From positions 434,001 to 498,000 of the forward strand of contig JAPFBL010000234.1 of the NCBI GenBank assembly GCA_026182355.1: DNA of 64,000 nt, in the 5' to 3' direction. The position numbers and the translations under genes are program-made. The number at the start of each line of letters is the position of its first letter. Position 1 is the stretch's first letter. The notes beneath the pieces are model-generated. The model searched no databases. It had not been told where the DNA came from and worked only from the letters and a program-made list of their open reading frames with translations. Shown in pieces: positions 54,123 to 64,000 of this stretch. The DNA comes from Hermatobates lingyangjiaoensis (taxonomy: Eukaryota > Arthropoda > Insecta > Hemiptera > Hermatobatidae).

Positions 54123-55639
54123 AAGTGACAATTACGTGTTACAAAATAATCTCTTACAGGAGGATATGGCTATTGTTCCTGTAACCAGTGAATCTCCAAG
54201 GACCAACGAACATTTCCATGCACAGCAGTGCACGTTGTAAATAGACCAGAGGCCCACTACTACTAAATTCTCATCCTGCAGTTTCTGTTAAGGCCAGTAA
54301 ACATTGTCAAGGATGGGGACGGGGTGTAGAGATGGTGACATATGGTAGTGTGTCAGGGGATGGAGTCGTAACGCGGTCGTATGGTCTTGGGACTTTACAT
54401 TGTCTGAGCTACTTTATAACATAGAAATCATCAGATCGTCATATTTAACTGACAACCTGATTCTGAAAATAATGTCAGTATCGTGGAATTACCTTAGGAT
54501 TAGCTTAAAATCAGTATCTGTTAGTTAATATAAAACTAAGAGTCCATTCCTCTTTATTCAATATTACCCAAAGATAATAAGATTCATAAACACAACAAAG
54601 TCTACGAGTATATCTAATATTAAGTTTTGTTCAAGAGTACAACATGGAGATTGATTAGTGCATTTTGTTAGAAAAATCCATCATACCATGGAAGGCATCA
54701 GAAATGATTGGTATTGATTTTTTACATGAAAGAATTTTCTTCTTCTTACATTTCATATTAAGTCATTTAATCATTTCAATTTTTTTTTCATTAAACATCA
54801 AAAAATTAATTTTTTTTATTAAAAAATTTCTAAGTCAATATAAACAATGTAAATAAATATCAATAAATCTGACAAGTATTGCAGGTGATCCTTTAGTCTA
54901 GGATAAACAATCAGTTCTTATAGCTTTATTGCTCTTTGCGGTAATGAAAATTATATGAATTTTTTTTATACATTGCTCATTTTTTGGCAAGTTTTTCATT
55001 GTTTTTAAATGAGTCGTTTAGCATAAAAAATTTTTCTAAAGATAGAAAATGTACTCTAACTCCTCTTTGACAATAATTGAAAAAAAATTATTCCAACTCA
55101 TTTCCCACATAATGCTGTATTTTGAAATATAATTTTATTTTGATACGTCAAACTGTATGGCTTCTATAGTCTTCAGAAGCTTTCAGATTGAATAATAAGT
55201 TAAAATCTGTAAATTTTATAAAAAAAATATATTTTCTGTTGTTTTAAAAATCTGAGGATTTTTTCAGTTATTACTTTTTTAGCTTCAAAGATAATTCCAA
55301 AATTTCAAGGCTCTAGAATTAGTAGTTTAGGAGAAAAAAAAAATCTTTTTTAAAAACACATTTTTAGGAAAAAAAAAAGTAACTTTGTCATCATGCATAA
55401 TTGCTCCCAAACTATACAGCACATCTACACTATGAGACTCACTTTTGTGTAAAATATCAATTTGATCCATCAAAGATTCTGGACCATAATTCTGTGTTCA
55501 CAAACTTTGGATACATACTCTACCACCCACTAACACTCAAATTTCATCGAAAAAAACTTCAAAAAACGCCTTTTGGGGTCTCAAAACATGTAATGTGAAT
55601 TTTTTCATGATATATATACTTTACTTATAGTAAAAAAAA

Positions 55640-56090
55640 TCAGCAAACCTAGTAAAATCAAAAGAACTTTGATGTTATAATTTTGTTTTATTACTTATAA
55701 TAAATTGATCCTGGTTAAAATCTACATCGCGAAAGTGTTATTAATAGTCTGAATTACTATGAATCTGACTCATTCTAGTCTTATTGACGATAGACATTAT
55801 TTATTTAATCAAATTTGCAATTTTTTTTGCTTCAAGTTCTTTAAATATCATTTAGAGGTCATTAATAAGTACAAAACGAACATCAACTGGCTACTTTGTG
55901 GTGTTCAGTCAGTTAAGGAGCAGTCAATAACTCAGTTAAAAAAGGTGACTTCTCTTGATGACGTGTATTGAAATGGAGTTAAGTAAATTTTAGTCAGTGT
56001 TTTTTATTTGATCAATTTGAATAAAGGCAGTTGATCGTCTGAGTATACCCGATTAGATTTGTTTTATTCTATCAATCACATATTTTATAT
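55640..56090. other. No recognisable gene
   Basis: The 70-codon plus frame at 55759-55971 has no family resemblance. It lies just upstream of Penelope C and might be its decayed N-terminal part, but I cannot show this. Confidence 0.35.
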
Positions 56091-56095
56091 ACTAT

Positions 56096-56945
56096 AGGTA
56101 TAAAAATGGTATAGATATGTTGACGATATTCTTTGCATTTGTCCCAATTCTTTAAATAAAGTTGATTTCCTGACAAAATGACCTAATGAGTTACGCTTTA
56201 GTGTATATAGAAAACCTATGAATGTACTTGCATACGTTCACTTTTATTCTTCCCATCCAAAAAATGTTAAAATTTCTGTTTGTAGAAATATGTTTTTGAG
56301 GGCGTTAAGAGTTTGCTCCCCCAAATTCCTTAATGAAGAGATTAATAACATCAGGTCAATTGCCCTTTCATTAAAATACCCCTCTTCTTATATTGATTTA
56401 GCTTTGAAGGGTGCTAAAAAAACTTTCTCTAATACCTCAACAGAGCCCCTTTTATTATCAAATTCTATAGTTTGCCATACCACGAATCATTGGACCCCCT
56501 TCCAAGATTAGCCAAACAACTTGATTTTAATATAGTGTTTTCTAATCGTAATAACGTGGGTAATATGTTAATAAAAAACTCTCCCAGCGAATTAGAGTCC
56601 GCTGGTATTTATAAAATTCCGTGCAAAAATTGCCATAAAATTTATATTGGTCAAACTGGTAAATCATTAAAGACACGTGTAAAACAACACCGATATAACG
56701 TAAGTAGACAGGAAAAAAGTAGTGCCTTATTCTTGCATATAAAAAATGAAAATCATCATATTGATTAGACAGGAGCTAAATTTATTACCTATGAAAAATC
56801 AATGTTGTTAAGAAATATTATTGAATCGTCTCTAATTAAATTTAATAGATCTAATATTATAAACATTAGTAACGGTCTCTTCAAACTTGATACTTTCGTC
56901 ACGAGGGCAATAGCCTCTTCAAAGAGGGTTGACAGCTAGCGGATA
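56096..56945 (+). pseudogene. Penelope family C RT/GIY-YIG pseudogene
   Basis: Joining frames gives RYVDDILCICPNSLNKVDFL (YVDD catalytic box, near 56118). Next come a KNVKISVCRNMFLRALRVCS stretch and RNNVGNMLIKNS. The GIY-YIG nuclease follows: GIYKIPCKNCHKIYIGQTGK, SLKTRVKQHRYNV, then TYEKSMLLRNIIESSLIKFN with the catalytic Glu. Frameshifts lie near 56190 and 56480, and a TAG at about 56766 replaces an expected Trp in HID-x-TGAK. The nuclease sequence differs clearly from families A and B. It sits 160 bp upstream of an intact family C hammerhead on the same strand, which ties the dispersed family C termini to this protein family. Confidence 0.85.
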
Positions 56946-57094
56946 GTTTTTTACTTTTTCTTACTGTACTCCTTTGTTTCCCCAAACATCCCTTTCTGGA
57001 CATTAGTCCTTTCCTGTGCTTTCACCCTTTTAAAATACCACTCTTCCCTCCCACTCTTCTCAACTCCTCACCAGATGTTTTTTGCATCTAGTGT

Positions 57095-57228
57095 TCAGTT
57101 GAGTTTTTGACTCTGACGAAGACCGCTTGTTACGGTTGAAAGATCTTAGTCTTGTTTTCCCATTTCTTATTATGGTTTGATCATTGATTGTTGTTTCACG
57201 TGTTTATGTGAAATCTTTTTATATACTA
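57095..57228 (+). mobile_element. Penelope family C 3' terminus
   Basis: After the hammerhead come CCCATTTCTTATTATGG, TTTGATCATTGATTG and the terminal hairpin TTTCACGTGTTTATGTGAAA, then a short TA-rich end. It follows the pseudogene's 3' untranslated region directly. Confidence 0.85.
57101..57161 (+). ncRNA. Hammerhead ribozyme, family C, best copy
   Basis: Stem I is GACT/AGTC (57109-57112 with 57148-57151), with a possible outer helix beyond an internal loop. CTGACGA is at 57113-57119, with an extra A at 57120. Stem II is GACC-GCTTGTTAC-GGTT (57121-57137). GAA is at 57138-57140, the palindrome AGAUCU at 57141-57146 and the cleavage base U at 57147. All boxes are intact. It is the only family C copy still attached to RT coding. 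Confidence 0.82.
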
Positions 57229-57229
57229 T

Positions 57230-57985
57230 ATATCGACATTAACTCAGATATTTTAGTTAAAATTGTGATTTTAGAAGAATGTCTTTATCACAAAAAAAAA
57301 ATAGTTTGTTATAGTTTGTTCTTTTATTGTTTATGACATTTACCCTCAGGAATATGGTGTTCTATGTAATATCGTCTGTGTACAAAACTAAATAGACTTC
57401 AGAGTGGAGAAACCTTCCATTATTAGCATTACACATCTTTTAATATTAATATAAGTTTCCTGTGTTCTTATATCTGGATTGGTCAAAGCACAGCTCTGGT
57501 TGCACATTTCTCAGACTTTGAGAAGCGTTTGGAGGGGTTTGGTGGAATACTACTGGATAAACGGATTTAGAGTGGTAGGTAGGGATGTTAAACTTTTCAA
57601 TATGAGATTCGTATTACTTCATTTTTACGATTTATTTAAAATTTTATTTTTACTTTAAATCTGAAGTTCAATTTAGAAACAAGGGAGGGCTGTGCTGTGC
57701 AATTTGATAAGTAAGGCCGCTAAGTGCTGGAGCTGATATGACTGAGACACTCGGTTCAAAAGTAGTAATAACATATCAGAGTGATGAATAATTTCAAGTT
57801 TTTGATAACTGGAAAAAATTAATATTGCCACTAGTAATATTTATTGGTCATATAAATAATTTATAATATAATTATAATGATTGATAATATACTTTATTTA
57901 TTATATAAATGTTGGGTATTACGTCAACATTATGACTACATTAAAATAAACTCAACTCTAAAATGGTTCTTAATGAGTGTGGTAT
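57230..57985. other. No recognisable feature
   Basis: AT-rich DNA. Confidence 0.5.
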
Positions 57986-57989
57986 TATA

Positions 57990-58230
57990 TTTACTTATAA
58001 TAAATATATTTATAATTATAATAATATATATAATATTATTATATATAATAATTTATAATTTTTATAATTTTATTTATTTATTTTATTTTAATAAATTTAT
58101 AAATTTATTTATTTAATAAATTTATTTTAATTAAATTTTATTTTATTTATTTAATTTATTTATTTCATTTTTATTTATATTTATAATATTATAATATATA
58201 ATAATTATAATAACAATAACTATTATAATT
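57990..58230. repeat. Nearly pure A/T low-complexity block
   Basis: About 230 bp with only a handful of G or C bases, built from ATTTATTTA and TATAATAAT motifs. It gives a spurious 79-codon frame. Confidence 0.9.
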
Positions 58231-58239
58231 AGGTTGAGT

Positions 58240-59860
58240 TCAGGTCAAACTAGATTTTTATGATTATTAGAAAAGCAAAAAAAAACCAGTTCTGTTTTTC
58301 CATTATGTACAATAATGAACCTCCCTGATTATTTACTTTTGCCTAAAATCTATGAAGTTCTTTATCATAACAGAAACTTATTTACCAATCTCCACCATTT
58401 TCTGTTCATCACTGTTACCTGAGGTGTGGTTACTAACTTTCTGAATTTATCCCCCCCCCCCCCCCCCGTATACATTCTGGTATCAAAAAAATGTCATAAA
58501 TGCCTTAAGGGAACTACAAGACGTTACTACCTACCCCTTAAACATGTAAATCAACATATTCAAGTCAACTTTATCCTGACTTATATACATGTTAACATAT
58601 TCTATCCTTAAAGATTATAGATCGATGAAGTAAAACTTTCTGGAAGTAGTATGAAATATGTTATTATATTTTATAATTAAATTATAACTATGATTTGTAA
58701 CCTCATATTGTTGTAAAAGAAATATTTCTTTTAAATTAATAGCGCTATGAATTTAAATAAAATGAAAATTCACTTATTAACACTACAAAAAGGGAAAACT
58801 CATAAATTAAAGGCTGCTTTTCAATAAAACAGCAGGAGATTGCTTTATACAATAGCTACTTGAAATACTAGGAGACATTTGTTTGCGCTCTTAATAAAGT
58901 ATGACGTAGTTTTTAATTTATAGTGGAGATAGCTTCCATAGTAGGGAGTAAGCGAACTTTTGGACTCTCCAGTGATTATTGGTTGCTTGCAAGTCTAAAC
59001 CAGTTAGTCAATATCACTTCGTCCGGCCAACAAGCTCAAATCGCATGTCCCATCAACCTAAGGTAATATTTATTTATTCATAAATGTCTGTTCATCTCAT
59101 TTTTCATCTTTACTCTTTACATAAACTTTAAGGGGTATTAAATACAATATTTCATACATCATACCTGCATTAAAAGTCAAATGGAAGCTGTAAGTCTTTT
59201 TGACCTACGAATAGGAAGCAAAAAAAAGTTATAGTTTATATAAATTTTTACTTTAAAACTTAGAATATAAAACTAAAACAAATTATAAAATTACATTTAA
59301 CTAAACAATTTTTAATTTAAGTTCAACTAAACTTAAATAATTTTAATTCCATTATGGAAATAAATGTATAATTTAATTTATTAATCCAATTATTTTATAT
59401 TTTACAATGCAATTGCATTGAGTCGGTTTATATCCCATGCATATTTTATTCTACTTTTCAAATACTTACAAATTAGAGATTCACTTCTAAAAGTTATAAT
59501 ATGTAACAATATACATATTGTTTGTTATTATGTATGATGTTAATTATACAAACTGGACTTATTGGACTTTGTTTGTTTGTTTATCTTATTGGACTTTGTT
59601 TGGAGTATAGGTCTTTAAATTAGAAAGTAGACTTGTTTATCTTTGATGATCAATTCTTGAAATTGATTTAAAAAAAAAATGGGGGATAAGTATCTAGTTA
59701 CTAAAATAAATAGTAGATAATTATTAGTAATAGCATTTTTAAGAAATCGTAGTTTTAATTTCTAGTTGAATATTTGACATCAAACATCTAGGATTACCTA
59801 CCTCTCTCTCTAATTTCCATTTCCACTCTTGTTCTCACTCCCTCTTCCTCCCTAACATAC
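58240..59860. other. No gene; 17-bp poly-C at 58451-58467
   Basis: AT-rich DNA with an isolated poly-C run. TTATTGGACTTTGTTTG occurs twice near 59547-59600. Confidence 0.5.
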
Positions 59861-59871
59861 TTGTACACTTC

Positions 59872-60859
59872 CAGTTCGCACCGGTTCAATATTTTCGCAC
59901 CGGCTTAAAATATTATGAGTTCGGCGAACCGGTTATTAAAATTACGTAAACCACTATTCAGACCTGTATTAATTAGCCCACTATCAAACTCCACAAGTGT
60001 CGAGTGACTCATAACTTGTGCATGTATGACAACATCATTTGCGCATGTATATAGCCTATATATAACTAAACAATTTGTTTTCGTTTGCGTAACTGTTACA
60101 GTGCTCAAACTGCTCATGACAATGCAAATGTTGAGTTGGTCTAGCCTACATTAGGCCTAGTTTTAACTTTTAGTTCTGAATCAAATATTGAATGTTTTTA
60201 GATCTAATTTCCTGAAATCGCTAGATTAAAGTAAGTGTTTGTTTAGATAAATAATTCATGGATGGCTGGCCATCTTTGCAACAAAAATTTTCTGAAGGAC
60301 CTAGCATTAATGATTGATATTTTGAATGAAATGTCATTGCTCAGTAATGCCCTCCAAGCAAGAGGCACAACTTTGTTCAGAGGAGAAAACCACATAAAGA
60401 GGTCTATTAAAGCATTTGAATTGCTTAAGGTCAATATAGGGACATTTGAAAAAGTAATTGATGAGAGGGTTGCTTCGGACGCATTCAAAGAGATCCAGTT
60501 TACTGAAAACCACAGATTTGTTAGCCTACCTCGTCAAAAGCTACTGGAAGCAAAAATAGAAAATATGAAAAAAAGACTGATTGCTGGTGATCATGTTAAA
60601 GCAACAAGCAATGAGCAGGAAAACTTCCTTGAGCTATTTAACTCGCCGAACTATTAATATTTTAAGCTCCGGTTTGCACGAACCGGTTCTTAAAAAATTT
60701 GAATCCCACCACTGGTTACATCACTATTTAATTCATTTGAATAGATGATGTTTCCATGTAAAACTTAAAACTTATATTCAGCCGGATACACCGAACCGGT
60801 GCGAACACACGATCTGTTTTCTTAGAACCTGTTCTTAAAAATTTTGAATCCCACCACTG
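59872..60859 (+). mobile_element. hAT element with 8-bp TSD, internally rearranged
   Basis: Flanked by the direct repeat TACACTTC at 59864-59871 and 60860-60867. The right end GAATCCCACCACTG is the complement of the common hAT terminus CAGTGGTGGGATTC. The left end starts CAGT but then jumps to TCGCACCGG, so its TIR is damaged. GAACCGGTTC-type subterminal motifs occur at both sides. A second internal right end (CCCACCACTG near 60701-60710) indicates a nested or duplicated terminus. Confidence 0.8.
60262..60657 (+). pseudogene. hAT transposase fragment
   Basis: A 131-codon frame with LKDLALMIDILNEMSLLSNA, ALQARGTTLFRGENHIKRSI and a RFVSLPRQKLLEA segment. This resembles the middle of hAT-type transposases related to the KIAA1586/ZMYM-like group, where an LxxLxxMxDVLxExSLLSxxLQ segment is typical. 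The zinc finger, DDE residues and dimerisation domain are not present. It lies inside the hAT element, which supports the assignment. The frame is open but far too short for an active protein. Confidence 0.6.
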
Positions 60860-60869
60860 TACACTTCCC

Positions 60870-62025
60870 TTTCTCTTTCTTCCCTTTGTCACTCTATATC
60901 TCACTATCCTCTCCTGTTTCACTCATGACCTAAAGAAACATAACAAACTGTCAATTATAATAGTTTTTTGTTTTGTTTTCTTGATTTCAGTAACCGCTAA
61001 ATCAAGGAGTTTATTGTTCACCTGATACCTTATATAGATTAAATATGTAAAGTTCAGGCTTATAACATTAATGATATTTAAACATACATAACATATTTAA
61101 ACATTTACCCAAAATATATATGTGTTCATACACAATATAAAATAGAACTGAGTATATAAAGCTCTCATGCTTATTGAAACATGTTCGTTAAAACATACTA
61201 ATCATGATCCAATGTTTATTCAGTGATATCTCAATATTAATAATTAACTATTTTGTTAGTAATGCGTTTACACTCAGTCATTCAATAGTAATTGTAAAAA
61301 TATAACACTATCAATTTCTAGGATTTTGATTAATATGGCATCTTTGTAAGCTCACTTGATATTTACATGATGAATCAATGTTTATCGGAAAATGTTGTAA
61401 TTGAATATTTAAAATAGATTTTTTTAAATAATTTTTCTTCAAATATTGAATTGGTTATGAGAAAGGAAAGTAAAGAAAGATTTAACGCATCAGCGTAGAA
61501 ACAGTCTTTATTGTGTGTGTATACCAGCATGTGTCAATATCCATTACTGAACTCCATATAACGAATTAGAATACTGATATATTCTGAACTTTTTTTTCCT
61601 ATGGAAATGTTAACATATTCCAATGATTTTGACAATAGTTTTCAAATTTATGTATGAATTCATAATTAGTTTGATAACTAGGATTTGTGCTGTGTCTATA
61701 TGATATTTACTCAGTTGCTAAGAGGATATTATGTTTAACTAGCAGAGCCAGTGGAAACTAATCTGCAGCGGGGTCAGTTAGAGGGTATTGACTTTGATCG
61801 GCTTTCAATATGTGCCATGGTAAATGAAGAGCCCATTCTAAGAAGTGCGGCAGCGAATTGAACGCATATTGACTTGATTCAGGTTTCAATCAGCTTTACT
61901 CAAGGCTTGAAGCTGACTTGATTAATGGAATGAATCAACAAACATGTTATGTAATTATTTTTATTATTATTATTTGAGGGTGACTATAGCACTGCGTTTT
62001 AAAAAAAATATTGTACTTGCTCCCT
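60870..62025. other. No recognisable feature
   Basis: AT-rich DNA. 61740-61920 is slightly GC-richer without an identifiable product. Confidence 0.5.
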
Positions 62026-62031
62026 TTTGTA

Positions 62032-62238
62032 CTAAAGTACCCCAGCAGTTAGCTTCAACACCTCCAAGAAGCTCAGCACTTTTGCTGGATCTAGTAGTAA
62101 AAGTTTTTCTATGTTTTTGTTGAGTGTCCCGAAGCACCTACCTCTGTCTAACAAAGTTGCCTTACAGTCAGTAAGCAGGTGCAACGGTGTTTCTTTCCCT
62201 CTGCAGTATCTGAACAAACCGTCATTGATAATGTCCAT
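62032..62238 (-). pseudogene. Non-LTR retrotransposon C-terminal fragment
   Basis: 68 codons with a CRGKETPLHLLTDC segment, a Zn-binding-like pattern (with an upstream Tyr-Cys) typical of the C-terminus after the RNase H region of Jockey/I-type non-LTR proteins. It is followed by LDPAKVLSFLEVLKL, matching the usual LxPxKVLxFLK end. It is detached from any RT domain. Confidence 0.55.
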
Positions 62239-62284
62239 TCAGGCTCCCTACTTTTCGGGAGAAAGTAACTTCCTTTCTCCTTCT

Positions 62285-62455
62285 TCGGGTTTTTACTCAT
62301 GAGCAGGCAGTCCAGAAGCAGTCACGGAGTCAAGAAATTCAGTTGGATAATCAACTGCTTCCTTATCACTAATCACTCGCTTTTCTGATTTGAGAGTTCT
62401 TTCCCCAGATTAATACAGCGTAAGAACTTGTTTTTTGATTTTTCCTGCCGTTCAT
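62285..62455 (-). pseudogene. Helitron helicase fragment, second copy
   Basis: The minus strand matches 1130-1290 at the DNA level (GAGTGATTAGTGATAAGGA; TTGACTCCGTGACTGC; CTGCCTGCTCATGAGTAAAA). It encodes RVISDKEAVDYPTEFLDSVT and then ASGLPAHE, closer to the family's YPTEFLNSL than the 1-kb copy. It breaks at the same LPAHE-stop position, so both derive from one truncated ancestor. Confidence 0.75.
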
Positions 62456-62559
62456 AGTAAGGCTTGAGAATTGTTTGTTCACAAAGCTATTTATTCTGAA
62501 TAGATAGTACATATTGACCTCTGGGAAACACCTTTCCAATCATCTCAAATACACAATGT

Positions 62560-63060
62560 ATTCATATACGCAAATGAAATTAAAATGAACTAACAATACC
62601 TAATTGATGCACCTGTATATTTTCAAAATAAACATGTCTATGAAGTTAGCAAAATACAGCTTAAAGGCCCATAACTTTGCTTCTGCACTGAATTATCAAT
62701 CTATTCAGAGCCTATATTTAGGCGGAGTTAGGCATACACAAATCTAGTGTAAATGCTTCAGTTCGCTGTGTTTCATGATAGTTGAGTTTACTGACAAACG
62801 TTTTTACTTTAAACGTACATAACTTCTACGTTGAATATTTAATCAATTCAGAGCTTATATTTTAAGTTAGACATACACAAATATACTGTCAAAGGTTCAG
62901 CTTGATATGTCTAATAGTGGCTGATTTACTTGTGACAAAATTTTGCTGACAAACCGATAAACCTACAGAAATTCTTCTAAGGGTTGATTCGGTTTTTCAA
63001 ATGTTTGAAACGTAAAGAAAACTTGAAATGAGTCAGTTCTATGCAATGTACAGAAAAAAT
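62560..63060. repeat. Interspersed repeat T, copy 2
   Basis: Homologous to 46070-46458. Part of the unit (CTGCACTGAATTATCAATC; ACGTTGAATATTTAATCAAT) appears twice in tandem, near 62685 and 62829. Confidence 0.6.
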
Positions 63061-63069
63061 CATTCTTTT

Positions 63070-64000
63070 ATGTATATAGATAAGCATATAATCTTAGATT
63101 AAAGAAACCCAAAACACACTACGAAATTTTGAAAACCATTCTTGTCAAAAGGATTCACTGAGAAGACAAGTCCACACAGAGTTCCTTAAGGAATTACTTC
63201 CTTAATAGTAATCCTCAAAACATGGTACTCATTTTCGTATATCTTCTGTGTATTTTCTCCCTGATTTGTTTTGTTTAGTTTATTGAATAATTTACATATT
63301 ATATATATATATATATATATATTATATATTAGTGTAATTAGGTAGCAATGTATGATAACTAAATATTACATGGAATATACAAGGAAATCTTTTGGTGATT
63401 TATTACACTTAGTACTAAATCAATGGAAGTGTGAGATCAGAAAACTCGAGAAGCTAAATCGAAAAATCATCCATAGAGAAATTCGTTATATTATATATAT
63501 AATAATTAGAATAAATAATATGTTAAAACAAAAGTTGTAATAATAATAATAATAATTATTATTATTATATCCTTATATCTTTTATATATATTTATATACT
63601 TTATTTATATATCTTTTTATATACATTATATCTTTTACCCTTGACACCTTAGTAAGAATAGTAATATTAACAAAAGGAAGACATTAATAAATACTGTATT
63701 TACTTACCATTTGAACATGTTTTTCATAAAACAAATTATTGAGAGAAATAAATTTTTTGATGATATCTCATTGGAAAGGTAATTAACTAATGAAACATAG
63801 ATCAGATAATGAAGTTGAAATGTAATTTTACTTTAATCAAAACATTGATTTGAAATATACTGTAACGATTGAGTTGAAATGATGTTCAATTATAAAATGC
63901 CATAATTCAAAGGAAACTTTAACTGTTGATTAATTCTGTAATCTTCTTTTGGCTTCAATTCAAAATATCCCAGATTTACTGAATTAATCTAATCACTTTT
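63070..64000. other. No gene; TA tract and (TAA)/(TTA) hairpin
   Basis: A TA tract lies at about 63297-63322, and AATAATAATAATAATAATTA followed by TTATTATTATTA forms a hairpin near 63538-63569. Otherwise AT-rich without signals. Confidence 0.6.

Larger units (their letters stand above)
53409..55634 (-). mobile_element. Unclassified repeat element, copy iv, with insertions
   Basis: Ends are ACTTCACTATAACCAAA (53409) and ACTTTACTTATAGTAAA (to 55634). On the minus strand, module R (55634 to about 54885) precedes S pieces (about 53830-53735 and 53520-53409). A family C pair and a SINE split the S module. 54125-54880 shows no other recognisable feature. Confidence 0.55.

Noticed and set aside
57877..58116. 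79-codon Ile/Tyr/Phe-rich frame resembling a membrane protein
   Set aside because: It lies in an almost pure A/T block; hydrophobic codons follow from composition.

Overview
The window is AT-rich, intron-scale eukaryotic DNA from an animal, most likely an invertebrate. It carries Penelope-like retroelements with GIY-YIG endonucleases, Helitrons, hAT elements, Jockey-type non-LTR relics, a tRNA-derived SINE family and many TA microsatellites. SINE tails of repeated TTAGG/CCTAA fit an arthropod but do not prove one. I found no host gene, tRNA, rRNA or CRISPR array that I can defend. Almost every coding stretch belongs to a mobile element.

Layout. 0-9 kb: two Helitron 3' ends and a helicase relic, a 239-bp palindromic foldback element, SINE and non-LTR relics, a hAT-type MITE with an 8-bp target duplication, and a second Helitron helicase relic. 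9.8-12.4 kb: a 2.6-kb unclassified element that recurs at 28.1-29.4, 41.6-43.5 and 53.4-55.6 kb. 13-22 kb: SINEs, simple repeats and pieces of Penelope elements. 23-25.4 kb: two minisatellites, with a 40-bp unit that has higher-order structure and a 14-bp unit. 30.3-36 kb: the centrepiece. A recent, apparently intact Penelope-like element (841-codon RT plus GIY-YIG gene, identical 497-bp pseudo-LTRs, a head-to-head inverted partial copy) abuts a different, decayed Penelope family across a 22-bp TA tract. 37-39 kb: a Jockey-type RT relic split by nested insertions. 39.6-45 and 52-57 kb: dense Penelope termini. 59.9-60.9 kb: a hAT element with a transposase fragment. 62-63 kb: non-LTR, Helitron and other repeats.

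The unifying signal is a set of hammerhead-type self-cleaving ribozyme motifs at the ends of several Penelope families. By hand folding, families A, B and C have recognisable cores and D and G have partial ones. They share a short self-complementary stem III (ACAUGU, AGCU, AGAUCU, AUAU or AGGCCU, expected to work as a dimer). A-D also have one extra nucleotide after the CUGANGA box. In family A the ribozyme lies over the only two possible start codons, so cleavage would remove both. In several families the terminal repeat stops at the same conserved N-terminal Phe-Asn-Asn codons and runs into a TA microsatellite. Hammerheads in Penelope elements are established knowledge; the combination of features here is my reading of the sequence.
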